NCBI RefSeq assembly: GCF_029433255.1
Contig: NZ_JAQTHU010000001.1
Location: 1,116,001-1,180,000, forward strand
Source: Lactobacillus sp. ESL0791
Lineage (GTDB): Bacteria > Bacillota > Bacilli > Lactobacillales > Lactobacillaceae
Direction: 5' to 3'
Length of the DNA stretch: 64,000 bases
Shown here one piece after another: positions 1 to 8,521 of this stretch. Positions within the stretch are counted from its first letter, which is position 1. Each line of letters begins with the position of its first letter. The translations under genes were made by a program, and so were the position numbers. Under the pieces are notes generated by a model. It did no database searches. It saw nothing but the letters and a program-made list of their open reading frames with translations, and was not told where the DNA came from.

Positions 1-468
1 CCGCGGGAGGAATTGGTCCAGCAGCTTGTGCAGTATTCCGTCTTCAAAAAGATTTCGGTTTATTTTAAAAAGCGTAACCAGGAAGTACCTATTAGTGTTT
101 CCAAGGAAATGAGTGTTCCGACAGGAAAAAAAGTGCAGCCGCTGCCGCTGGGGCAAATTACGCCAACTGAACTAGCGAATACATTTATTGTCGTCATGCA
201 GCGGCTAAAACTGCGTCAGCCTGAAGTTGCCGCAATTGACGTTGCGGCAACACCGGTTAAGCAAATGTGTGCGTATCTGGAAGAACAAGTAAAAGGGAAA
301 CAAAGTGTGAGTTTTTTTAAGTGTGCGGAAAAATTTAAGACGGTAGGCAATTTTATCGGTTTATTTTTAGCGATGTTAGAATTGTGTAAAAATAATAAAA
401 TTCGGGTAACTCAGGCGCGAGAATTTGGCGATTTGATTTTGAAGGGAATTGAGCCCAATGGCAACTAA
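1..468 (+). CDS. scpA: Segregation and condensation protein A, C-terminal part
   Basis: The reading frame is open from the first base of the window, so the N-terminus lies outside. The visible 155 residues resemble the C-terminal half of ScpA, the kleisin that bridges the heads of the SMC dimer and binds ScpB in chromosome condensation and segregation. The start ([19 protein letters not shown]) is the conserved middle part of the family, and the last ~75 residues form the winged-helix domain that contacts the SMC head. The end overlaps the ATG of scpB by 11 bases, so the two are translationally coupled. The scpA-scpB-rluB order is usual in Firmicutes. Family assignment is firm; the missing start cannot be judged. 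Confidence 0.93.
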   Translation, partial: PREELVQQLVQYSVFKKISVYFKKRNQEVPISVSKEMSVPTGKKVQPLPLGQITPTELANTFIVVMQRLKLRQPEVAAIDVAATPVKQMCAYLEEQVKGKQSVSFFKCAEKFKTVGNFIGLFLAMLELCKNNKIRVTQAREFGDLILKGIEPNGN

Positions 469-1066
469 AATGGCAGAATTAGAGGCTTTGCTATACGTTG
501 CCGGTGATAATGGAATCGATACGGCAAGTTTATGCAGCCTTTTGCAGATTAGCCAGGCGGCGCTGCGGGAATTAACCAAAAATTTAGCGGAGAAATTGAC
601 AAGTAATAATGATGCTGGCCTGCAGCTGCTGCATATTAATGATCATTATCAGCTTGCAACCAGTCCTAAGGTAAGCAAGGTGATTGAAAGTTATTTTCAA
701 AAGGACCTGACCAAAAATTTGAGTCAGTCAGCTTTAGAAATTTTAGCGATCATTGCCTACAAGCAGCCCATTACCCGGGTTGAAATTGATGAAATCCGCG
801 GCGTTAATTCTTCAGGTGCGCTTCAGACGCTTGTGTGGCGCGGATTAGTAGAGATTAACGGTAAAAAGGAAGCACCTGGGCACCCCAATTTATATGTGAC
901 AACAAATTATTTTCTGCAATATTTTGGTTATCATAGTTTAGCAGATTTACCGCTCATTGAAGATTTTGAAGATGACAGTTTTGATGCCGAGGGTGAAGTA
1001 GATCTCTTTGCCGCAAAGGGCCAGGCTGATAAAAATCTTGGACAGTTAGAAAAAGGAGAAAAGTAA
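458..1066 (+). CDS. scpB: Segregation and condensation protein B
   Basis: This 202-residue protein is the ScpB partner of the SMC-ScpA complex, a homodimer of two winged-helix domains (roughly residues 5-80 and 90-165). Conserved parts include the [16 protein letters not shown] stretch and [20 protein letters not shown]. The C-terminal ~35 residues are acidic and variable, as is normal. A TTG lies at 449, but the AAGGGA motif at 442-447 fits the ATG at 458 better, and that start gives the usual N-terminus. It overlaps scpA by 11 bases and shares one base with rluB (TAATG), so it is inside one operon. Confidence 0.95.
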   Translation: MATKMAELEALLYVAGDNGIDTASLCSLLQISQAALRELTKNLAEKLTSNNDAGLQLLHINDHYQLATSPKVSKVIESYFQKDLTKNLSQSALEILAIIAYKQPITRVEIDEIRGVNSSGALQTLVWRGLVEINGKKEAPGHPNLYVTTNYFLQYFGYHSLADLPLIEDFEDDSFDAEGEVDLFAAKGQADKNLGQLEKGEK

Positions 1067-1785
1067 TGGCGTTAGAACGTTTGCAAAAGGTGATTGCGGA
1101 AGCAGGAATTGCTTCGCGGCGCAAGGCAGAAAAGATGATTGTAGCCGGACGTGTCCGTGTAGATGGTCAGGTTATTACAAAATTGGGGACCAAAGTAGAT
1201 TCTTTCAGTAATATTACGGTTGATGATGAACCGATTGAACGCGCGAGTCTGCACACTTTTTTATTTTATAAGCCCCGCGGCGTTGTTTCAACGGCAAGTG
1301 ATGATAAGGGTCGGAAAACGGTCGTTGACTATTTTGCAGATATTCCTTACCGTTTATATCCGATTGGCCGCCTTGACTACGACACTTCAGGCTTATTGTT
1401 AATGACAAATGACGGTGAACTGGCTAATTTGCTGATGCACCCTAAGAACAAGGTAGCAAAGGTCTATGTTGCTAAAATCAGTGGTCATCTGCTGCCGGAA
1501 GAAATAAACAAATTAACTCATGGTGTTGAAATTGATCACTATAAAACCGCACCGGCCAAGGTTAAGATTATCCGCTCGGATAAGGCCAAAAATACCCAAA
1601 TCGTTCAGCTAACGATTCATGAGGGCCATTATCACCAAGTAAAAGAAATGTTTAAGGCGGTTAATCACCGCGTTGAAAAATTGGCACGTGAGCGTTACTC
1701 CTTTTTGGATCTGCATTCACTTACATCTGGTCAATACCGTGAATTATCACATGCAGAGGTTGACAGATTGAAACAAGTAGATTAA
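1066..1785 (+). CDS. rluB: 23S rRNA pseudouridine synthase, RsuA/RluB family
   Basis: This enzyme converts a uridine of 23S rRNA to pseudouridine. Residues 1-60 form an S4 RNA-binding domain (LQKVIAEAGIASRRKAEKMI). The catalytic domain follows, with the active-site aspartate in GRLDYDTSGLLLMTNDGEL and the FLFYKPRGVVST strand before it. At 239 residues it is typical for RluB. Its start overlaps the scpB stop, and this operon position next to scpAB is the same in Bacillus (rluB/ypuL). The AAAAGGAG motif just upstream supports the ATG. Exact target position is inferred from family and synteny. Confidence 0.93.
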   Translation: MALERLQKVIAEAGIASRRKAEKMIVAGRVRVDGQVITKLGTKVDSFSNITVDDEPIERASLHTFLFYKPRGVVSTASDDKGRKTVVDYFADIPYRLYPIGRLDYDTSGLLLMTNDGELANLLMHPKNKVAKVYVAKISGHLLPEEINKLTHGVEIDHYKTAPAKVKIIRSDKAKNTQIVQLTIHEGHYHQVKEMFKAVNHRVEKLARERYSFLDLHSLTSGQYRELSHAEVDRLKQVD

Positions 1786-1816
1786 CATTATAGCTGTTAA
1801 TTGAATATTAAGTTTG

Positions 1817-1929
1817 TTGTCTTCATGGCAGGGTGTAAATCCCGACCGGTGGTGCAAGTCCACGACCCACGCAAGTGGTGGAAGTCTTTTGAGATACCGA
1901 TAGTAAGAGTCTAGATGAAAGAAGACAGA
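1817..1929 (+). promoter_or_regulatory. FMN riboswitch (RFN element) aptamer
   Basis: The conserved RFN core is plain to read: GGCAGGGTGTAAATCCCGAC at 1827-1846, CCGGTGG next to it, and GAGATACCGATAGTAAGAGT at 1891-1910, closed by a P1 helix of TGTCTTC (1818-1824) with GAAGACA (1921-1927). It binds flavin mononucleotide and switches the downstream riboflavin transporter gene. An ATG at 1915 in frame with ribU lies inside the aptamer and should not be used as a start. Confidence 0.96.
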
Positions 1930-1961
1930 CTAACTAAAAGAAAAGACAATACTTACTTTTT

Positions 1962-1998
1962 ATCAGTCTGTTGCTGGAGCAACAGACTGATTTATTTT
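1962..1998 (+). terminator. Riboswitch-controlled terminator before ribU
   Basis: A 14-bp perfect stem is formed by 1962-1975 and 1978-1991 (ATCAGTCTGTTGCT with AGCAACAGACTGAT), followed by TTATTTT. The segment ACAGACT at 1925-1931, part of the aptamer P1 3' strand and just beyond, repeats the right arm and can pair with the left arm AGTCTGT instead. That gives the standard logic: FMN bound, P1 closed, terminator forms; FMN absent, antiterminator forms. Confidence 0.88.
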
Positions 1999-2013
1999 GG
2001 AGGTAAGTTTATT

Positions 2014-2688
2014 TTGACTGAAAATAAAAAGCATTCACTAAAGTTAGCTAATATCATTGCCTATGCGTTGCTTGGTGCGTTGGCCTTTGTAATAATGTTA
2101 TTTGAAATTCCGCTGCCAATTACCAGCTTCTTGAAATTTGATTTTTCTGACGTAATCATTGCAATCGGGACTTTTCTCTTTGGCGCCGGGCCTGGTGCCT
2201 TTATTGCCCTTATTCGGATGGCGCTGCACTTGATTTATCACGGCTTTGCTTTACCAAGTATTGTTGGTCAAGTTGCTGCATTTTTGGCTTCAATTTCGTT
2301 TGCTTTTCCATTTTATTTTATGACCAAGAATATCAAGAAAGATGCGACTACTGCTAAGAAGCACTTATACCCACTTCTGGGAATAATCATCGGAATTTTG
2401 GCAATGACCGTTGTGCTGGCAACTCTAAATGCTTTAGTTTTAACGCCAATGTACGCTGTAACTTCGATTCCTAATGCGCCGGCAATTCACAGCTATCCTG
2501 GCTTACTAAACTTTACAGAAAAAGTTTACTTAGCTAAGTTGCTGCACATCCCGTCAATGGGAACTTATATCTTTAGTTTTATTGTACCGTTTAACCTTGT
2601 TAAAGGGGCAATCAATGGCGTTGTCGTTTATATCCTATTCGAGACGGTTTTGAAAAGCATCAAACCATTTGTTGAAAAACACTTTTAA
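2014..2688 (+). CDS. ribU: Riboflavin ECF transporter substrate-binding protein RibU
   Basis: This is the membrane S-component that captures riboflavin and works with a shared energy-coupling factor (EcfT plus EcfA ATPases, not in this window). The 224-residue protein has about six hydrophobic segments, and the family features FDFSDVIIAIGTFLFG and GPGAFIALIRMALHL, with the KGAINGVVVYILFE end. The start is taken as TTG at 2014, nine bases after GGAGG at 1999-2003. An in-frame ATG at 1915 is inside the FMN riboswitch and gives a polar N-terminal addition foreign to the family. The riboswitch directly upstream independently supports riboflavin as substrate. Confidence 0.95.
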   Translation: MTENKKHSLKLANIIAYALLGALAFVIMLFEIPLPITSFLKFDFSDVIIAIGTFLFGAGPGAFIALIRMALHLIYHGFALPSIVGQVAAFLASISFAFPFYFMTKNIKKDATTAKKHLYPLLGIIIGILAMTVVLATLNALVLTPMYAVTSIPNAPAIHSYPGLLNFTEKVYLAKLLHIPSMGTYIFSFIVPFNLVKGAINGVVVYILFETVLKSIKPFVEKHF

Positions 2689-2710
2689 AAATAAAAATAC
2701 AATATAATTA

Positions 2711-2752
2711 GCTGTAGCAGGTGATGGATAAAAAATCTGCTGCAGTTTTTTT
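2711..2752 (+). terminator. Rho-independent terminator after ribU
   Basis: Stem CTGTAGCAG / CTGCTGCAG (one G-U pair) followed by seven T. Confidence 0.85.
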
Positions 2753-2887
2753 GTGGCCTTTTTAAATTCTAAACAGATGAAGATACCTAAAATCCTGACT
2801 GTTAAAAAATAAGTAACACTTTTTCTGTGTAATCATTTATTTAAATATGCTAAAATGAAGCGAAGTGGAGATGGAGGTATTGAAAAG

Positions 2888-3355
2888 TTGAACCAAAAGC
2901 ATGAAGGGCCGTATCAACATTATAAGCGGCCGCTTGAGTCTAGAGTATCCAAAAATAAATCTAATTCTTCTCATCATTGGGGAATAAAGATTGCTTTTTT
3001 AATAATCATTCTTGTAGCACTTATTCCGGTCGTTCATCATTTTGCGGCTGAAGGAAAGAAAGCTGGACAGGTTGCAGAGCCACAGATTGCTAAAAAAGCT
3101 AAGTCGAAAAACAAATTGGCTACCCATTCAAAAAAGATCGCCGGCAAAAAAACTAAGGCTGCACAGGTTGCCAAGTCAAATAAGAAGACCAGCAAAAAGG
3201 CTTCAAAGCGTAAAGCTTACTATGTGGTTCAATCCGGCGATACGATGATTGGAATTGCTGCAAAATTTCATATGACCGTCAATGAATTGGCTCAACTGAA
3301 TAATATTGATGCTTCATCTCAGGTTAACGCCGGTGAGACACTCAAGTTAAAATAA
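2888..3355 (+). CDS. Membrane-anchored LysM domain protein
   Basis: The product is a 155-residue single-pass protein: a cytoplasmic, positively charged N-terminus, one membrane helix around residues 36-54 (IKIAFLIIILVALIPVVHH), a Lys/Ala-rich linker of about 45 residues, and a C-terminal LysM domain of about 45 residues starting at YYVVQSGDTMIGIA, which binds peptidoglycan glycan chains. There is no catalytic domain. The start is probably TTG at 2888, ten bases after GGAGGT (2873-2878). An in-frame ATG at 2855 overlaps a likely -10 box (TAAAAT, 2851-2856) and would be untranscribed. Its neighbour cmk gives no clue to function. A similar small LysM protein precedes cmk/rpsA in many lactobacilli, as far as I recall. 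Confidence 0.85.
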   Translation: MNQKHEGPYQHYKRPLESRVSKNKSNSSHHWGIKIAFLIIILVALIPVVHHFAAEGKKAGQVAEPQIAKKAKSKNKLATHSKKIAGKKTKAAQVAKSNKKTSKKASKRKAYYVVQSGDTMIGIAAKFHMTVNELAQLNNIDASSQVNAGETLKLK

Positions 3356-3377
3356 TTTTTAGAAAAGGAGTAGGGGA

Positions 3378-3398
3378 ATGATAGGCCCCCTTTTTTAA
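3378..3398 (+). other. Possible hexapeptide leader ORF upstream of cmk
   Basis: ATG ATA GGC CCC CTT TTT TAA (MIGPLF) has a strong AAAAGGAG motif seven bases before its ATG and ends five bases before the cmk start. It overlaps a terminator-like GGGG/CCCC hairpin followed by six T. Whether it is translated is unknown; the spacing is the only support. Confidence 0.35.
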
Positions 3399-3402
3399 TG
3401 TA

Positions 3403-4077
3403 ATGCAAGTAGCAATTGATGGTCCTGCTTCAGCAGGGAAAAGTACGGTCGCAAAGATTATTGCGCAAAAATTATCTTTTATTTATATTGACACGGGGGC
3501 AATGTATCGTGCATGTACCTTAATCGCACGTGATACTCATTTGGATTATGGCGATGAGCCGGGGATTTTACAGGCACTTGATAGCAATGAGATCACCTTT
3601 AGAACGGTTGCTGGTCAACAAGATATTTTTATCGGCAGCAAAAATGTCTCCCAAGAAATTCGGCTGCCGGAAATTTCCGCTAATGTCTCACAGGTCTCGG
3701 CGTTAGCAGGTGTACGGCAAAAAATGGTTAATCTGCAGAGAAAAATGGCTGGTCAAGTTAGCGTGGTCATGGATGGCCGGGATATTGGGACAACGGTTTT
3801 ACCTCATGCTGAGGTAAAGATTTTTTTGGTTGCCTCCGCTCATTCACGTGCAAAAAGGCGTTTTCTTGATCTTCAGCAGCGCGGAATCAAGTCGGATAAA
3901 ACGGTTGAACAGATTGAACAGGATATCGCCGAACGGGATTACAAAGATTCACACCGGGAAGTTTCGCCGTTGAAAAAAGCAGCAGATGCAGTGGAAATTG
4001 ACACAACGAACATGACAATTTCGCAGGTAGTGGAAGAAATTTTGGCAGAAATAAAAAAAAGTCAAAAAAAACTATAA
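3403..4077 (+). CDS. cmk: Cytidylate kinase
   Basis: It phosphorylates CMP and dCMP with ATP. The P-loop is AIDGPASAGKST at residues 4-15, followed by the DTGAMYRACT segment, and the substrate-binding VVMDGRDIGTTVLPHAEVKIFL stretch lies near residue 120. At 224 residues it is standard for bacterial Cmk. cmk followed by rpsA is a widespread pair. The ATG at 3403 matches family N-termini, but it has no Shine-Dalgarno at normal distance: the strong AAAAGGAG at 3363-3370 serves a six-codon ORF (3378-3398) instead, and a GGGG/CCCC hairpin with six T lies between. Translation is therefore likely to depend on re-initiation or on local structure. Confidence 0.95.
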   Translation: MQVAIDGPASAGKSTVAKIIAQKLSFIYIDTGAMYRACTLIARDTHLDYGDEPGILQALDSNEITFRTVAGQQDIFIGSKNVSQEIRLPEISANVSQVSALAGVRQKMVNLQRKMAGQVSVVMDGRDIGTTVLPHAEVKIFLVASAHSRAKRRFLDLQQRGIKSDKTVEQIEQDIAERDYKDSHREVSPLKKAADAVEIDTTNMTISQVVEEILAEIKKSQKKL

Positions 4078-4148
4078 AAAAGATGTGAAAACAGTAGAAA
4101 AAAATCCAACTTTCATTTAAAATTAGAATATGATATTGGGAGGTAAAT

Positions 4149-5357
4149 ATGTCAGAAAACAGTAATCAATTTTTAGATGCATTGAAAGAAATGCAAGGGG
4201 TTGAGGTCGGAGACATTGTCGACGTTGAAGTATTAGACGTTGAAGATGGTCAAATTGATGTCGGTGTTGTTAATGCCGGTGTTGAAGGTATTATTCCACG
4301 TCGTGAATATACTCAGGATCGCAACGCTGATTTACGTGAGCTTGTTAAGCCTGGCGACAAGTTTAAAGCTTTGGTATTGAAAAAGGCTGGCGGTGACAAG
4401 GAAAATGGTGAATTTTTCTTCTCCGTAACGCGCTTAAAGGAAAGAGAAGCTTATGATGAGCTTCAAAAGGACTTTGAAGCAGGCAATACCATTGAAGGTA
4501 AAGTAACCTCATCAGTTCGTGGTGGTTTACTAGTAGATGTTGGGACAAGAGGATTTTTACCGGCTTCGTTAATTTCTAACCGCTATGTTTCAGATCTTAA
4601 ACCTTATATTGGCAAAACAATGAAACTTAAGATTACTGAAATTGATCCTAGCAAGAATAGGTTAATTCTTTCACACAAGGATTTAATTGAAGAGGAACGC
4701 GAAGAAGCCTTTGATAAGGTTGCATCACAATTAGTTGTTGGTGATGTGATTCAAGGCAAGGTTTCTCGTTTAACCAATTTTGGTGCTTTCGTTGATGTTG
4801 GTGGCGTTGATGGTTTGGTTCACATTTCAGAAATCTCATACAAGCACATCGATAAACCAGGTGATGTTTTGAAACCTGGTCAAGATGTTAAGGTTAAGGT
4901 AATTGGAATTGATGATGAACGTAACCGCATCTCACTTTCAATCAAGCAAACTGAGCCATCCCCATTTGAGCAGGCTACCTCTGATTTGCACGAAGGCGAC
5001 ATTTTTGAAGGCGAAGTCAAGTCACTGACTAACTTTGGTGCTTTCGTTGAAGTAGCAGATGGTATTCAAGGCTTGGTTCATGTATCTGAAATTTCATATA
5101 AGCATGTTGATAAGCCGAGTGATGTTTTGAAGGTGGGACAAACCGTTAAGGTTAAGGTCTTGAACATTGATCCGGGTGATAAACGGATCTCGTTGTCAAT
5201 GAAGGCTGCTGAACCAAATAATTCAGATAACGAAGGCTCTCGTCCTCATCGTTCACGTAATAATCGCAACTCAGTTAATAGCAAATATATGAATAACGAT
5301 GATAATGGTTTTGCATTAGGTGATCTTATTGGTGATCAATTAAAAGATCGTCAGTAA
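4149..5357 (+). CDS. rpsA: 30S ribosomal protein S1 (four-domain form)
   Basis: This RNA-binding protein carries four S1 (OB-fold) repeats at about residues 15-90, 105-170, 190-262 and 278-350; the last two are nearly identical in the LTNFGAFVDVGG..GLVHISEISYKHIDKPGDVLK type segment. The C-terminal ~40 residues are polar and Asn/Arg rich. Length 402 is typical for the short S1-like protein of Firmicutes, which is less tightly bound to the ribosome than the six-domain enterobacterial S1. GGGAGG is placed eight bases before the ATG. It follows cmk by 71 bases and ends in its own terminator. Confidence 0.95.
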   Translation: MSENSNQFLDALKEMQGVEVGDIVDVEVLDVEDGQIDVGVVNAGVEGIIPRREYTQDRNADLRELVKPGDKFKALVLKKAGGDKENGEFFFSVTRLKEREAYDELQKDFEAGNTIEGKVTSSVRGGLLVDVGTRGFLPASLISNRYVSDLKPYIGKTMKLKITEIDPSKNRLILSHKDLIEEEREEAFDKVASQLVVGDVIQGKVSRLTNFGAFVDVGGVDGLVHISEISYKHIDKPGDVLKPGQDVKVKVIGIDDERNRISLSIKQTEPSPFEQATSDLHEGDIFEGEVKSLTNFGAFVEVADGIQGLVHVSEISYKHVDKPSDVLKVGQTVKVKVLNIDPGDKRISLSMKAAEPNNSDNEGSRPHRSRNNRNSVNSKYMNNDDNGFALGDLIGDQLKDRQ

Positions 5358-5362
5358 TTTAT

Positions 5363-5391
5363 AAAAAGGCCGACTCTGTCGGTCTTTTTTT
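5363..5391 (+). terminator. Terminator after rpsA
   Basis: Stem AAAGGCCGAC / GTCGGTCTTT with a TCT loop and a run of seven T. Confidence 0.9.
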
Positions 5392-5412
5392 ATTTTTAAA
5401 GGAGGCTGAAAA

Positions 5413-6723
5413 ATGGTGTTGCCAGTGGTAGCAATTGTTGGCCGTCCCAATGTCGGTAAATCAACACTTTTCAACCGGATTATTAATAAGCGTTTGGCAA
5501 TTGTCGAGGATAAACCGGGTGTGACCCGCGACCGCAATTATGCACAGGCACAGTGGCTGGGACACAAGTTTGCCTTAATTGACACGGGAGGAATTACTTG
5601 GGAAAACGGTAAAATTGAAGATGAAATTCGGGCGCAGGCAGAAATTGCGATTGATGAAGCAGACGTGATTGTGGCATTGGTCAGTGCTGTTAGCCACTTG
5701 ACGGATTTAGATGAGCGGATAGCGCAATTGCTCTACCGAACCAAAAAGCCGGTGATCTTGGCCGTTAACAAGGCCGATAATCCCGAGCAACGGTCCGACA
5801 TCTATGATTTTTACAGTTTAGGCTTGGGGGACCCAATTCCTGTTTCCAGTGTTCACGGAACGGGTATCGGTGATTTGCTTGACAAAATAGTCAGTAAATT
5901 TCCTAAGGATCTGGACGCAGATAATAGTAAGGAAATTTCTTTTAGTGTTATCGGCCGGCCTAACGTCGGCAAATCTTCAATTGTTAACTGCCTTGTTGGT
6001 GAAAAACGGGTGATTGTTAATAATGAAGAAGGAACTACTCGCGACGCGGTAGATACGCCTTTTACAAGTTCCGATGGCACTCAGTTTCGAATTGTCGACA
6101 CGGCCGGTATTAGGCGCCGAGGCAAGGTTTACGAAAAAACGGAAAAATATTCAGTTATGCGGGCAATGAGTGCGATTGAGCGTTCCGATGTTGTCTGCTT
6201 GGTGCTGGATGCAAGTACAGGAATTCGGGAGCAGGACAAGCACGTTGCTGGTTATGCTCATGATGCCGGGCGTGGCATTATCATCATTGTTAATAAGTGG
6301 GATTTACCAAAGAAAAATAGTTCAAGCGGCAAAGACTTTGAACAAGTGATTCGCGAAGAATTTCAATATTTGGATTATGCACCCATTTTATTCGTATCGG
6401 CCAAGACCGGTCAAAGACTGGAACAGATCCCGGCGATGGTAAAAGCAGTTTACCAAAACCAAAATCAGCGGATTAAATCCAGTGTACTGAATGATTTACT
6501 GCTTGAAGCAAGTAAATTAGTGCCAACCCCATTGGTTAAGGGCAAACGGCTGCGAGTTTATTATATGACCCAAGTTGCGGTTAACCCTCCGACCTTTGTT
6601 GTTTTCGTCAATGATCCAGAATTAATGCATTTTTCTTATCAGCGCTTTTTGATTAACCAGTTACGGGATAATTTTGATTTTACGGGAACGCCGATTAAGA
6701 TTATTGCGCGAAAACGTAAGTGA
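5413..6723 (+). CDS. der: Ribosome assembly GTPase Der (EngA)
   Basis: Der has two tandem GTPase domains and a C-terminal KH-like domain, and is needed for 50S subunit maturation. First G domain: GRPNVGKST near residue 10, DTGGI, NKAD. Second G domain: GRPNVGKSS near residue 182, DTAGI near 230, NKWD near 295. The KH-like domain covers roughly residues 350-436. Length 436 is exactly as expected. GGAGG at 5401-5405 fits the ATG. It is the middle gene of the conserved rpsA-der-hup order. Confidence 0.97.
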   Translation: MVLPVVAIVGRPNVGKSTLFNRIINKRLAIVEDKPGVTRDRNYAQAQWLGHKFALIDTGGITWENGKIEDEIRAQAEIAIDEADVIVALVSAVSHLTDLDERIAQLLYRTKKPVILAVNKADNPEQRSDIYDFYSLGLGDPIPVSSVHGTGIGDLLDKIVSKFPKDLDADNSKEISFSVIGRPNVGKSSIVNCLVGEKRVIVNNEEGTTRDAVDTPFTSSDGTQFRIVDTAGIRRRGKVYEKTEKYSVMRAMSAIERSDVVCLVLDASTGIREQDKHVAGYAHDAGRGIIIIVNKWDLPKKNSSSGKDFEQVIREEFQYLDYAPILFVSAKTGQRLEQIPAMVKAVYQNQNQRIKSSVLNDLLLEASKLVPTPLVKGKRLRVYYMTQVAVNPPTFVVFVNDPELMHFSYQRFLINQLRDNFDFTGTPIKIIARKRK

Positions 6724-6736
6724 TTTTGTAAAAAGC

Positions 6737-6765
6737 TTGTTGTAATAAGGTTTTTGTGCTATTTT
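6737..6765 (+). promoter_or_regulatory. Promoter of hup
   Basis: TTGTTG (6737-6742), a 17-base spacer, and TATTTT (6760-6765) preceded by TG at 6757-6758 (extended -10). The leader of about 80 bases holds a hairpin (6772-6803) and a TCCTCCC motif at 6807-6813 complementary to the hup Shine-Dalgarno sequence. Confidence 0.7.
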
Positions 6766-6851
6766 GGGGTTAGAAATTAATGATTGGTGCTAATCATGAT
6801 TTCTTGTCCTCCCTAATTGGGATAAGAATTTAATCTAGGAGGTGAATCTAG

Positions 6852-7127
6852 ATGGCAAATAAAGCTGAATTAGTTTCTGAAGTTGCTGCAAAGACTAAAT
6901 TAACTAAAAAAGATGTAGCTGAGGTAATTGAGGCAACACTTGGTTCTATTCAAGACAGTCTCGCAAAGGGTGAAAAAATCCAGTTGATCGGTTTTGGTAC
7001 TTTTGAAGTGCGTCAACGTGCTGCACGCAAGGGCCGTAACCCGCAAACTGGTGCTGAAATTCAAATTCCGGCAAGCAAGGTTCCTGCATTTAAACCAGGA
7101 AAGGCGCTTAAAGAGTCTGTTAAATAG
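6852..7127 (+). CDS. hup: DNA-binding protein HU
   Basis: This 91-residue histone-like protein bends and compacts DNA as a dimer. The whole family pattern is present: helical N-terminal half ([14 protein letters not shown]), the [20 protein letters not shown] signature at residues 46-65, the arm with [15 protein letters not shown], and the C-terminal helix. AGGAGGTGA precedes the ATG. It is monocistronic, with its own promoter and a strong terminator, as expected for an abundant protein. Confidence 0.97.
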   Translation: MANKAELVSEVAAKTKLTKKDVAEVIEATLGSIQDSLAKGEKIQLIGFGTFEVRQRAARKGRNPQTGAEIQIPASKVPAFKPGKALKESVK

Positions 7128-7142
7128 TAACTGACATTTTAG

Positions 7143-7175
7143 AAAAGGCGTTGGTTTTGTACCAACGCTTTTTTT
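7143..7175 (+). terminator. Terminator after hup
   Basis: Stem GCGTTGGT (7148-7155) / ACCAACGC (7161-7168) followed by seven T. Confidence 0.95.
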
Positions 7176-7215
7176 ATGTAAAAATAGATGCTAAACTTAA
7201 TTGAAGGAGATAAGG

Positions 7216-8466
7216 ATGAACTATTCTGAACAATTACTTGACTCACTCGAAAAGCAGGATTTTTCTCAGCAGAAAATTTTGTTAAAAAAAGCCCTGGATA
7301 ATGATTCACCGGAAGTTTTGGCATCACTTGCGGAAAATTTGACTGGATTGGGCTTTACTAACCTCTCAAAAGAAATTTATCGGGCCTTGATTGCTAAATT
7401 TCCAGATGAGGACCTATTTAAGGTATATTTAGCGGAAATTTTATTGAATGATGGGGCAGACGATGATGCCTTGACGCTTCTATACGGGATCGATGTCGCT
7501 TCACCGGCATACCTTGACAGTCTGTTAGTTCAAGCGGATTATTATCAGACTAATGGTTTGCTCGAAACAGCAAAAAATAAGCTCCTGAAGGCGTTAAAGG
7601 TTGCTCCTGATGAAGATGCCGTTAAGTTTGGCTTGGCTGAATTAGACTATCTAAGTGGGGAATTTGCACAGGCCCTGCCGCTTTATCAGGATTTGCTGAA
7701 GCGGCAGAGTAATTTTGGTGAAGTTAATTTAAATCAACGTTTGTTTCAAACGCTGGCAAAGCTTGGCCGTTATGAAGAGGCCAGTCAGGTAATCAAAAAG
7801 CATAGCGGCGAGATCATTGACATCGACAGTAAGTATCAGGCGGGGCTGGTGATGCTAGCGGTTAATGAGCCAGACAAGGCAATCAGCTACCTGAATGACG
7901 TTCTTGATCAAAGCGCAGATTACGTCAATGCCTATCCCTTGTTAGTAACTGCCTACGAGCAAAAAAATGATAGCAAGCAGGCCCTGCGATTTGCGCAAGC
8001 AGGTCTTGCTTATAATGAAATTGACCCAATTTTATACGAAAAAGGGGCCAGGGCTGCGTTTAAACTGAATGATCTGAAAACCGCTGAAAATCTGCTTACT
8101 AAGGGACTAAAGCTTTTAGCGGATAATAGTGACCTGCGCTTACAATTATCCCGACTCTATCTTTATGAAAAGCAGGATGTTGCCAACTTAAATTTGTTTA
8201 ATCAGCTTGACGATGAGGAACTTGAACCCCAGGCGCACTGGAACATGGCGCTTTCTTACGAGCGCCTTGATAACCGCCAGAAGGCTAAAAGTGAATTTTT
8301 ACTTGCTTACCCTGATTTTCAAACTAATCCGGATTTTTTGCGGGCAATGATTCATTTCTTTACTGAAGAAAAAAATTCTGGTGAAATTGTCAAGGAATTG
8401 CTTGAAAGGTATTTGCGCTTGGAACCTGATGATCAGGAAATGCAGGATTTATACAACGAGTTATAA
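7216..8466 (+). CDS. Tetratricopeptide repeat protein
   Basis: A soluble 416-residue protein built almost wholly of TPR-like helical hairpins (for example EILLNDGADDDALTLLY, LAELDYLSGEFAQALPLYQ, GLVMLAVNEPDKAISYLN). There is no signal peptide, membrane helix or catalytic motif, so it is likely a protein-protein adaptor. The start is the ATG at 7216, preceded by AAGGAG and ATAAGG; a TTG at 7201 lies before that Shine-Dalgarno. A TPR gene after hup is common in lactobacilli and resembles B. subtilis YpiA; its partner is unknown. Confidence 0.85.
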   Translation: MNYSEQLLDSLEKQDFSQQKILLKKALDNDSPEVLASLAENLTGLGFTNLSKEIYRALIAKFPDEDLFKVYLAEILLNDGADDDALTLLYGIDVASPAYLDSLLVQADYYQTNGLLETAKNKLLKALKVAPDEDAVKFGLAELDYLSGEFAQALPLYQDLLKRQSNFGEVNLNQRLFQTLAKLGRYEEASQVIKKHSGEIIDIDSKYQAGLVMLAVNEPDKAISYLNDVLDQSADYVNAYPLLVTAYEQKNDSKQALRFAQAGLAYNEIDPILYEKGARAAFKLNDLKTAENLLTKGLKLLADNSDLRLQLSRLYLYEKQDVANLNLFNQLDDEELEPQAHWNMALSYERLDNRQKAKSEFLLAYPDFQTNPDFLRAMIHFFTEEKNSGEIVKELLERYLRLEPDDQEMQDLYNEL

Positions 8467-8471
8467 CAAGT

Positions 8472-8514
8472 AAAAAGACATAGTGGCGAAAAAAGCTCGT
8501 GACTATGTCTTTTA
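8472..8514. terminator. Bidirectional terminator between TPR gene and yitT-like gene
   Basis: Stem GACATAGT / ACTATGTC flanked by an A run on the left and a T run on the right, serving the two convergent genes. Confidence 0.85.
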
Positions 8515-8521
8515 TTTCTCA

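Noticed and set aside
1915..2013. N-terminal extension of ribU from ATG 1915
   Set aside because: It would be encoded by the FMN riboswitch and terminator hairpin, and a GGAGG-TTG start fits at 2014.
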